From: an uncultured Ruminococcus sp. | GTDB lineage: Bacteria; Bacillota; Clostridia; Oscillospirales; Acutalibacteraceae | Direction of reading: 5' to 3' | Length of the DNA stretch: 11,304 nucleotides | NCBI GenBank assembly: GCA_902766585.1 | Contig: CACXDV010000181.1 | Location: 1 to 11,304, forward strand | In this document: one piece after another, positions 6,009 through 11,304 of the stretch | How the letters are laid out: the number at the start of each line of letters is the position of its first letter | How positions within the stretch are numbered: position 1 is the stretch's first letter | Notes under the pieces: generated by a model | Databases searched by the model: none | Told to the model about the DNA's origin: nothing | What the model saw: the letters and a program-made list of their open reading frames with translations, nothing else | Program-made: the position numbers and the translations under genes

Positions 6009-6767
6009 TCAAGCAAAATATCTGAAAAAGGCATACATTCCGATACAGAAAAGTCCGAAAGCTATCATTCCGCCTATCTTGACCTTTTTCATTACCTCAC
6101 CGCGCTGCAGCCTTTTATCCTTCTTTTCCTTTTCCTTATTGAATCTGTCGGCAGTCGCGGTATATTCTGCAATAAGCTTTTCACATTCCTCTACCCTCTG
6201 AGCAGAATCCTCATAGGCAGTGATAGTTGAGAATATCTGGCGCGCATCCTTCAGCAGCACAACTGCATCCTCAACCTTTCTCGCGTAATCGGTACGGCAG
6301 GCATCTCTGTACATTTCTCTTGCGCTGATGACCTTTACACCTGCTTTATAATAAATTACCGAATACTTAAGGTCGGCAACCTTCTTGTCACAGTCCTTAA
6401 CACAAAAAGATGAATCCTTATACTTCGGAATACTCAGATACAGCATCTTCGCCCTGATAACATCACCCTCACGAACGAATTTTGTATCAAGGATCTCATG
6501 CGCGTCACGATAGATCTCTTCCTTGATCTGATCCGGAAGCTGTGAGTTATCCGGAAGAAAGGGCGTGCCGCATTCGGGACAGCAAGGCTCATTGTTATAT
6601 ATAAGCCTGCATTTGCAGTTATAGCAGATCCTGAGCGCCTGAGAGGGTGACCTTAACACCGTTTCACCGCACTTGCAGAACTTTGTACCATTATCGAAAA
6701 AATCTCTGTCGGCTGTAAGAAGATTATTACATTTTTCACATCTTTTTTTAAAAAATTCAACATACAT
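6009..6767 (-). CDS. double zinc-ribbon protein with C-terminal membrane anchor, unknown function
   Basis: I do not recognise a named family for this protein of 252 residues. The N terminus has two putative zinc ribbons: Cys10/Cys13 with Cys31/Cys33, then Cys48/Cys51 (or 53) with Cys62 or Cys63 and Cys66 (CCPECG). The middle is charged and helical and holds two copies of a repeat seen widely in Clostridia proteins: YKDSSFCVKDC near residue 116 and YEDSAQRVEEC near residue 185, each followed by a helix. A basic stretch (KEKEKKDKRLQRG, about 211-223) precedes a single membrane segment at about 231-248, so most of the protein should be cytoplasmic, tail-anchored. I chose the ATG at 6767-6765 because GGGAG lies 8 bases upstream; the ATG two codons earlier is only 2 bases from it. 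It has its own promoter and terminator and is not in an operon. A scaffolding or sensing role is possible but only a guess. Confidence 0.8.
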   Translation of the reverse strand: MYVEFFKKRCEKCNNLLTADRDFFDNGTKFCKCGETVLRSPSQALRICYNCKCRLIYNNEPCCPECGTPFLPDNSQLPDQIKEEIYRDAHEILDTKFVREGDVIRAKMLYLSIPKYKDSSFCVKDCDKKVADLKYSVIYYKAGVKVISAREMYRDACRTDYARKVEDAVVLLKDARQIFSTITAYEDSAQRVEECEKLIAEYTATADRFNKEKEKKDKRLQRGEVMKKVKIGGMIAFGLFCIGMYAFFRYFA

Positions 6768-6866
6768 ATACATTTCTCCCGCAAATTCCCGGTATTAATA
6801 ACCAATTATGGCATCCGACCGAAGAGAGATACTGTAAAACAAACGATACTATTTCTCCTGCAGTAC

Positions 6867-6895
6867 ATTGTATCACATTTTGGCGAGTAATGCAA
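6867..6895 (-). promoter_or_regulatory. promoter for the zinc-ribbon gene
   Basis: On the minus strand TTGCAT (6895-6890) and TACAAT (6872-6867) are separated by 17 bases, with TGA directly before the -10 box. The start near 6860 implies a leader of about 93 bases, the longest in the window. I saw no riboswitch fold in it. It is divergent from the promoter at 6979-7007. Confidence 0.65.
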
Positions 6896-6978
6896 CATAT
6901 TTTTTGAATAGTATTAATAGTTATTTTCTATAGGTACTTTTAATTTTCGTTATGTACAACAAAAAACTTAGTCAGCTA

Positions 6979-7007
6979 TTGTCAATATAACGATTAAAGG
7001 CTATAAT
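6979..7007 (+). promoter_or_regulatory. promoter for the COG2426-type gene
   Basis: TTGTCA (6979-6984) and TATAAT (7002-7007) are separated by 17 bases, one of the two closest matches to consensus in the window. The start near 7014 leaves a leader of about 28 bases. The stretch between this site and the divergent promoter (6896-6978) is very AT-rich and holds no gene that I can see. Confidence 0.78.
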
Positions 7008-7041
7008 TTACATTACATATAATAAAAACGGAGGAATTATT

Positions 7042-7539
7042 TTGGAAGGTATTATTCAGAATCTCATATCCGCACTCGGAGGAATCCCCTCAGAACTTAT
7101 TGTATTTATCATTTCTCTCTTTCCGATACTTGAGCTTCGCGGAGGTCTGATAGCTGCAAGTATTCTGAATGTTGATGTCTGGCGGGCTATACCTATCTGC
7201 ATACTCGGAAACATCCTGCCTATCCCCTTTATTCTCTTGTTCATAGAAAAAATATTTGAGGTGCTGAAAAACACGCGCTTTGTTAAAATGATAAACAAGC
7301 TTGAGGAAAAAGCCGAAAAGGGCGCTAAAAAAATTATGAAGCATAAAAAATGGGGACTTTTCCTTTTCGTTGGCATTCCGCTTCCCGGTACAGGCGCATG
7401 GACGGGCGCTCTTGTTGCAGCACTGTTCCATTTTAAGCTGAAGGATGCCTGTATAGCTATTCTGGGCGGTCTTATCCTTGCTACCTGTATTATGACCTTC
7501 ATTTCCTACGGCATACCCTATATTATAAAACTATTCTGA
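7042..7539 (+). CDS. small multi-drug export (COG2426) family membrane protein
   Basis: The 165-residue protein matches the family annotated as small multi-drug export protein (COG2426). The name comes from early annotation, and a transport function has not been well shown. Hydrophobic segments lie at about residues 15-45, 48-70, 105-130 and 137-162. Family motifs are FPILELRGGL (27-36) in the first membrane region and PLPGTGAWTGALVA (113-126), a re-entrant-looking Gly/Pro-rich segment. Between them is a basic cytoplasmic loop, KLEEKAEKGAKKIMKHKKWG (85-104). The start is TTG at 7042-7044, chosen because GGAGG lies 7 bases upstream and no ATG is near. It is a single-gene unit: promoter at 6979-7007 and strong terminator right after the stop. 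Substrate unknown. Confidence 0.88.
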   Translation: MEGIIQNLISALGGIPSELIVFIISLFPILELRGGLIAASILNVDVWRAIPICILGNILPIPFILLFIEKIFEVLKNTRFVKMINKLEEKAEKGAKKIMKHKKWGLFLFVGIPLPGTGAWTGALVAALFHFKLKDACIAILGGLILATCIMTFISYGIPYIIKLF

Positions 7540-7547
7540 TATTATGT

Positions 7548-7579
7548 GAGCTGCCACTGTCCGGCAGCTCGCTTTTTTT
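7548..7579 (+). terminator. intrinsic terminator after the COG2426-type gene
   Basis: GAGCTGCC (7548-7555) pairs perfectly with GGCAGCTC (7563-7570) around a 7-base loop, followed after GC by seven T (7573-7579). The last T bases overlap the stop codon of the opposite-strand gene. In the other direction there is no T-run after the stem, so it should act mainly on the plus strand. Confidence 0.93.
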
Positions 7580-7760
7580 ACATCTGCTTTTTCACTACTC
7601 CGTATTCGTCATCCTTGCGGTAGCAGGGGCATTTCCTGCTTCCGCTTCTCAGAAAGGCAGCATATTCGTCCTCATCAAGATTTACAAGACATTCATATTC
7701 CTCAAGCTCCTCATTAAAAACATAATAAGTACAGCTCTCACAGATGATATCTCCGTCCAT
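7578..7760 (-). CDS. small cysteine-containing protein, DUF6472-like
   Basis: This 60-residue acidic protein resembles a small family common in Clostridia that I recall as DUF6472; the family number is from memory. Its pattern is Cys7-X2-Cys10 with YY after it, Cys24 in an acidic stretch followed by LDEDEY, Cys44/Cys46 in KCPCYR, then DEYGVVKKQM at the end. The four or five cysteines suggest a bound metal, probably zinc, by inference. No function is known to me. The ATG at 7760-7758 has GGAGG 9 bases upstream. The stop codon lies in the T-run of the facing gene's terminator, so the two genes converge with almost no gap. It is divergent from yfbR, with promoter-like sites for each in the 142 bases between them. 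The conserved termini and ribosome binding site argue that it is a real gene. Confidence 0.85.
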   Translation of the reverse strand: MDGDIICESCTYYVFNEELEEYECLVNLDEDEYAAFLRSGSRKCPCYRKDDEYGVVKKQM

Positions 7761-7790
7761 TTTTTCATTCCTCCTTCAATTTCTTCTTTA

Positions 7791-7799
7791 ATAATAACA
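7791..7799 (-). promoter_or_regulatory. possible extended -10 promoter for the small DUF6472-like gene
   Basis: On the minus strand TGTTATTAT (7799-7791) is an extended -10 element placed to start transcription near 7784, about 24 bases before the ATG. The -35 region (GGAATA at 17-base spacing) is poor. Confidence 0.35.
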
Positions 7800-7828
7800 C
7801 ACTTCGGGCTAATTATTCCGTAAAAGTC

Positions 7829-7857
7829 TTGTAATCTTATTTCAAATATGTTATTAT
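7829..7857 (+). promoter_or_regulatory. promoter for yfbR
   Basis: TTGTAA (7829-7834) and TATTAT (7852-7857) are separated by 17 bases, with TGT directly before the -10 box. The start near 7864 supports translation from the ATG at 7903 rather than from the TTG at 7870. Confidence 0.7.
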
Positions 7858-7902
7858 TTACTTTATGAATTGCATTTTTTGACTCTTTTTGCGGAGGTTA
7901 TT

Positions 7903-8496
7903 ATGGGAAGCTATCATTTTTTCGCTATTATGTCCCGCATGAAATATATTAACCGCTGGTCACTGATGAATAATACGAGGCTCGAAAATATAAGCGAGCA
8001 CAGTCTTACAGTCGCCATTATCGCACACGCTCTTTGCGTTATCAATAATAAAAAGCTCGGAGGTTCTGTTAATCCTGAAAGAGCTGCCGCTATTGCCATG
8101 TTCCATGACTGCACTGAAATCATTACCGGAGACCTCCCTACACCGATAAAATATTCGAGCAAAACTCTTCGCAAGGCTTATGCAGATATTGAACAGGAAG
8201 CCTCTCAGCAGCTTTTGTCGACCCTGCCCGAATACATGAGAGAGGAATACGAAAGCCTTATCGTCCCAGAAGAAGAGGATCCTCACCTTCTCCGACTTGT
8301 TAAGGCAGCCGATAAACTCTCCGCGCTTATAAAATGCATTGAAGAGGAACAAATGGGAAATAACGAATTTAAAACAGCTAAATATGAATCAATGAAGTTT
8401 TTACAGAAGCTTGGTCTGGAAGAGGTTGACATTTTTATGAAGGATTTTCTTCCCTCCTACCTTCTTTCGCTTGATGAACAGCATATTTCACTGTAG
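7903..8496 (+). CDS. yfbR: 5'-deoxynucleotidase, YfbR family (HD domain)
   Basis: YfbR removes the phosphate from deoxyribonucleoside 5'-monophosphates with a divalent metal and helps keep dNTP pools in balance. The 197-residue protein follows the E. coli protein closely from its first residues (SYHFFAIMSRMKYINRWSLM) to its end (PSYLLSLDE). The catalytic and metal-binding residues fall at the same positions as in E. coli YfbR: Arg18 and Trp19 in INRW, His33 in SEHS, His68-Asp69 in MFHD, Asp77 in TGDLPTP, and Asp137 in AAD. GNNEF (152-156) is also conserved. The start is ATG at 7903-7905 with GGAGG 5 bases upstream; an in-frame TTG at 7870 would add 11 residues with no family counterpart. The gene is a single transcription unit with its own promoter. 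After it, GATAAA/TTTATC (about 8522-8543) followed by a T-rich stretch might form a weak terminator. Confidence 0.95.
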   Translation: MGSYHFFAIMSRMKYINRWSLMNNTRLENISEHSLTVAIIAHALCVINNKKLGGSVNPERAAAIAMFHDCTEIITGDLPTPIKYSSKTLRKAYADIEQEASQQLLSTLPEYMREEYESLIVPEEEDPHLLRLVKAADKLSALIKCIEEEQMGNNEFKTAKYESMKFLQKLGLEEVDIFMKDFLPSYLLSLDEQHISL

Positions 8497-8563
8497 ATTT
8501 GTACTAATGTCAGAGCCTGTCGATAAAAGATAATATTTATCATGCCGTTTTTTGATTTTTTAT

Positions 8564-8592
8564 TTGAATATATGCCAAAACTATTCTATAAT
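8564..8592 (+). promoter_or_regulatory. promoter for the first LCP gene
   Basis: TTGAAT (8564-8569) and TATAAT (8587-8592) are separated by 17 bases. The start near 8599 gives a leader of about 46 bases before the ATG at 8645. Confidence 0.75.
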
Positions 8593-8644
8593 AGGATAGG
8601 TACGGTCATTTCGATAAAATTCGGTTATTAAGGAGCATTTATTT

Positions 8645-10024
8645 ATGTCAGATGAAAGCATAAAAAATAATTCGGAACAGAATACCCCCAAATCAGCCGA
8701 AAATACTGAAAATGAGGATTTTGTGGATATAAATTCATCCTCCGAGGACGAGGTCGTTTTCCACGGCACTATCCGTGAAACACAGAATAATTCCGATACT
8801 CTGCCTGAAGAGCAGGATACTGTTCCCAAAAAAATCAAGGCTTCAAAAAAACGTATAGTTACCAATACAGTATGCATTGTTCTTGCCTGCATAATGATAA
8901 TAGCAGGATCGGGATTTATTGTAGTATTCTCTATTTTCAGCCGCGTAGGGTACGCGCCTATAAATAATACCGAGGACGAGATCAAAGTCAGCTCTCAGGT
9001 ATCAAAGCAAAACAGTCAGATAAATAACCATACCTATGAAGGAAAGCTTCTCAATGACCAGCAGATACTCAATATCCTGCTGATCGGCGCTGATACCAGA
9101 TATAACGCTACCTCAGGAAATTCAGATACAATGATTCTGCTTTCCATTGATACCAAGAATAAAAAAATCAAGCTTCTCTCACTTCTCCGTGATACCTATA
9201 TCGCTATCCCAGGATATGAGGGAAATAAGCTCAATGCACCCTTTGCTTTCAGCGGCGCGGAGCTTACCGTTAAAACCATTCAGCTTAATTACGGTATACA
9301 GATAGACCGTTACGCAATAGTGGATTTTTACAGCTTCAAGGAAATAATTGATTCTATCGGCGGACTTGATATTGACCTTACGGAAGAAGAGATAGATTAT
9401 ATCAACTGGCAGATATGGATAAATGAACAGCCTGAGTATTCTGAGCTTCCGGCGGGAGAATATAAGGATTCCGTCCGCGCACAGCTTCTTCAGTCTTGGC
9501 TCGTAAGCATTCCCGAATCATCAAAGCCTATCAATAAAGACATTCTGAATTTCAAGGAAAACGGTGATGATGAACCGACAGCAAGAGTAAAGCTTAACGG
9601 CAGACAAGCTCTCTGGCAAGCAAGAAACAGAGGCGAAGAAGGACTTTGCAGCGGTGATGACTATACCCGTACACTCCGTCAGAGAAATGTTATCAGCCTT
9701 ATGATAACAAAGCTCAAAAATTCAGATATCTCTACCGTAATGAGTATAATCTACGAAATCGGTCCGATGATAACTACAAACCTCAAAACCTCGGAAATAA
9801 CCTCTCTTGCTGCAAATATCACAAAATATCTTAAATATGACATTGTTTCCCAGTCCGCACCCGACAGGGCAAGCCTCGGAATTGACTATTATTTTGAGGA
9901 TATCTACAATGATAACGGGTATATAGGAAACTGTATCGTTATTATCGACTGGGACGATTTCCGCGATAAGGTTGCCGGATTTGTCCTCGGAACCGAAAAT
10001 AAGCTTAAAATCGGTGATGATTAG
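8645..10024 (+). CDS. LytR-CpsA-Psr (LCP) family cell-wall glycopolymer transferase, first copy
   Basis: LCP proteins transfer teichoic acid, capsule or other glycopolymers from an undecaprenyl-pyrophosphate carrier to peptidoglycan on the outer side of the membrane. This copy has 459 residues. An acidic, Ser/Asn-rich cytoplasmic stretch (1-65) is followed by a basic KKIKASKKR, one membrane segment (about 71-98) and a linker. The LCP domain starts near residue 141. Family residues are GADTR (148-152), Asp161 in SDTM, Arg182-Asp183 in LLRD, NKLN (194-197), GGLDIDL (239-245), Arg320 in NGRQALWQARNR, and Asp339 with Arg342, Arg345 and Arg347. Between GGLDIDL and the NGRQALW motif there is a stretch of about 70 residues, longer than in typical LCP proteins. 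GGAG lies 9 bases before the ATG. A paralogue follows 122 bases downstream. Which polymer it handles cannot be read from the sequence. Confidence 0.93.
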   Translation: MSDESIKNNSEQNTPKSAENTENEDFVDINSSSEDEVVFHGTIRETQNNSDTLPEEQDTVPKKIKASKKRIVTNTVCIVLACIMIIAGSGFIVVFSIFSRVGYAPINNTEDEIKVSSQVSKQNSQINNHTYEGKLLNDQQILNILLIGADTRYNATSGNSDTMILLSIDTKNKKIKLLSLLRDTYIAIPGYEGNKLNAPFAFSGAELTVKTIQLNYGIQIDRYAIVDFYSFKEIIDSIGGLDIDLTEEEIDYINWQIWINEQPEYSELPAGEYKDSVRAQLLQSWLVSIPESSKPINKDILNFKENGDDEPTARVKLNGRQALWQARNRGEEGLCSGDDYTRTLRQRNVISLMITKLKNSDISTVMSIIYEIGPMITTNLKTSEITSLAANITKYLKYDIVSQSAPDRASLGIDYYFEDIYNDNGYIGNCIVIIDWDDFRDKVAGFVLGTENKLKIGDD

Positions 10025-10057
10025 TTTTTTATTCACAGTTAAATAATAATAAATGCT

Positions 10058-10097
10058 TCGTGTCCGTGATACTTATATGATTCTGTCACGGACACGA
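10058..10097. repeat. 12-bp perfect inverted repeat between the two LCP genes
   Basis: TCGTGTCCGTGA (10058-10069) and TCACGGACACGA (10086-10097) are exact reverse complements separated by 16 bases; in RNA the stem could gain a U-G and an A-U pair. No T-run follows on either strand, so a standard intrinsic terminator is unlikely. It starts 33 bases after the stop of the first LCP gene. It could be an operator, an mRNA-stabilising stem or a weak terminator. Confidence 0.8.
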
Positions 10098-10146
10098 TAT
10101 TAATTTCTCCTATCAGCGTACTATATCAATTACAGGAGGCTATCAT

Positions 10147-11292
10147 ATGACTGAAAATAAACAACCGGGATCTCAGCAGCCGGATATGGATTACGGCGAC
10201 GGCTTTTATGTTAGCGACGCAAGAAAGAATGCCATTACCCGGCCAAGAACACCTAAGCCACAGCAAATGCCCGTAAAAAAGAAAAAGAAATCAGGCTGCT
10301 TCGGAAAGCTTATCAGTTTTCTTCTGATAGCTATTGCAGTTATTCTTATCATTACGGGCATATATCTGATTTCTGTATTATCAAGAATAAACTATACCGG
10401 AGAAAATCCCGACCACAGCATTTCCGAAAATGACGGTATCATTCTCAGAGATGACAGCAATATTAATAATATACTGCTTTTCGGAGAGGATAACCATAAG
10501 GAAAATGAACATGGCAGAGCTGATACAATGATATTGCTCACAATAGACAAAAAGCATAATCAGCTTAAACAAACCTCATTCATGCGCGATATCTACTTAT
10601 ACATTCCCGGTCAGGGCTATAATAAGCTTAATGCAGCCTATGTCTTCGGAGGACCGAAGCTTGCAGCGGAAACAATTGAATACAATTTCGGCATAAAAAT
10701 AGACAATTATCTTATTGTCGATTTCAACAGTTTCACAGATATTGTTGATTCTCTCGGAGGTATCGACCTTGAGCTTACATATGATGAAATAGAATACATC
10801 AATATGCAGTCTCTCAGGAATCATCAGACAGATAAGGAAAAGGAGCTTGACCCGGACAGCTATACCTATTATACAAATGCTAAGGATGAAACCGTTGCAA
10901 AGGTACATCTTATCGGCAGACAGGCTTTATGGTATGCCCGTGACAGGGACAGTGCAGGCTCTGATTTTGACCGCACTAACAGACAGAGAACCGTTATAAA
11001 TACCATACTGAATAAATTCAAATCGTCAAACCCGATCACCCTTATGTCCGCAATTTATTCGGCTTCACCTTATATTTCCACTAATATGTCATCCTCCGGA
11101 CTTTTCGGGAATGGCTTTGAAATTTTCCTTGCACTCAATTATGAACGCTTTGAGCATCGTATTCCTTCAATGGATAACTACTATGATGTCTGGAACGAAA
11201 GCGGTCTTGCTCTCCAGATAGCAGATACAGAGCTTGAAAATCAAAGGCTTTATGATTTTGTATTCGGAGACGCTTCATCTGAAAAAGAATAA
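10147..11292 (+). CDS. LytR-CpsA-Psr (LCP) family cell-wall glycopolymer transferase, second copy
   Basis: This is a 381-residue paralogue of the preceding gene and should have the same general role: moving a glycopolymer from its lipid carrier to peptidoglycan outside the membrane. Cytoplasmic residues 1-50 end in a lysine run (44-48), followed by one membrane segment at about 54-79. The LCP domain begins near residue 107. Family residues are GEDNH (113-117), Asp126 in ADTM, Arg147-Asp148 in FMRD, NKLN (159-162), GGIDLEL (204-210), GRQALWYARDR (257-267), and Asp275 with Arg276, Arg279 and Arg281. The first motif ends in His where the usual GxDxR ends in Arg, and the stretch between GGIDLEL and GRQALW is shorter than in the first copy. 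GGAGG lies 7 bases before the ATG. I found no clear promoter in the gap, so it may be read from the first gene's promoter past the inverted repeat. It ends 12 bases before the window edge. Confidence 0.93.
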   Translation: MTENKQPGSQQPDMDYGDGFYVSDARKNAITRPRTPKPQQMPVKKKKKSGCFGKLISFLLIAIAVILIITGIYLISVLSRINYTGENPDHSISENDGIILRDDSNINNILLFGEDNHKENEHGRADTMILLTIDKKHNQLKQTSFMRDIYLYIPGQGYNKLNAAYVFGGPKLAAETIEYNFGIKIDNYLIVDFNSFTDIVDSLGGIDLELTYDEIEYINMQSLRNHQTDKEKELDPDSYTYYTNAKDETVAKVHLIGRQALWYARDRDSAGSDFDRTNRQRTVINTILNKFKSSNPITLMSAIYSASPYISTNMSSSGLFGNGFEIFLALNYERFEHRIPSMDNYYDVWNESGLALQIADTELENQRLYDFVFGDASSEKE

Positions 11293-11304
11293 AATAAAAA
11301 TGAG

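Noticed and set aside
5713..6012. Minus-strand open frame of 99 codons across the dapF end and the long hairpin
   Set aside because: It starts inside the terminator hairpin and runs antisense to dapF; no family match.
7056..7502. Two minus-strand open frames opposite the COG2426-type gene
   Set aside because: The plus-strand gene has promoter, ribosome binding site, family motifs and terminator; the opposite frames have none of these.
7870..7902. TTG at 7870 as an upstream start for yfbR
   Set aside because: It would begin only about 6 bases after the predicted transcript start and adds residues absent from the family; GGAGG before the ATG at 7903 fits, and residue numbering then matches E. 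coli YfbR.
1..11304. A new defence, mobile or biosynthetic system
   Set aside because: I found no nuclease-helicase clusters, transposases, integrases, CRISPR repeats or toxin-antitoxin pairs; nearly every gene belongs to a known core family.

Overview
The window looks like ordinary chromosome from a low-to-mid GC, Gram-positive, probably spore-forming Clostridia, most likely an Oscillospiraceae/Ruminococcus-type anaerobe. The reasons are the miaB - YlbF-family - mutS gene order, a yunB sporulation gene, tandem LytR-CpsA-Psr (LCP) genes, strong GGAGG ribosome binding sites, and GTG/TTG starts beside ATG. The genus is an inference. No rRNA, tRNA, CRISPR array, insertion sequence or phage gene was seen.

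Left part (1-4831, all minus strand). Transcription runs right to left through two blocks. The first (4831 down to 2985) holds a divergent uracil-DNA-glycosylase-fold protein, the Mn2+ exporter mntP and the sporulation gene yunB. The second (2879 down to 1) holds miaB (tRNA methylthiolation), a YlbF/YmcA-family protein with a four-cysteine tail, and the N-terminal third of mutS (mismatch repair), cut by the window edge. Promoter-like sites precede the glycosylase-fold gene, miaB and the YlbF-family gene, so mutS probably has a promoter independent of miaB.

Middle part (4832-7041). dapF (diaminopimelate epimerase, for lysine and peptidoglycan) stands alone on the plus strand behind its own promoter. 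It converges with a minus-strand gene for a double zinc-ribbon protein with a C-terminal membrane anchor, which I cannot assign to a function. A long imperfect hairpin followed by a T-run separates them. A second minus-strand terminator lies on top of the dapF promoter.

Right part (7042-11304). A COG2426-type small membrane protein (plus) ends in a textbook terminator. A 60-residue cysteine-containing protein (minus) is divergent from yfbR (5'-deoxynucleotidase, plus). Then come two LCP-family genes (plus) that probably attach glycopolymers to peptidoglycan; a 12-bp inverted repeat lies between them.

The set is mostly housekeeping: genome and RNA maintenance (mutS, miaB, YlbF-family, yfbR), envelope synthesis (dapF, LCP pair), metal homeostasis and sporulation. 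I see no new defence or mobile system. The least explained items are the zinc-ribbon membrane protein, the glycosylase-fold protein lacking the usual acidic residue, the YlbF-family protein with a probable Fe-S tail, and several regulatory hairpins.
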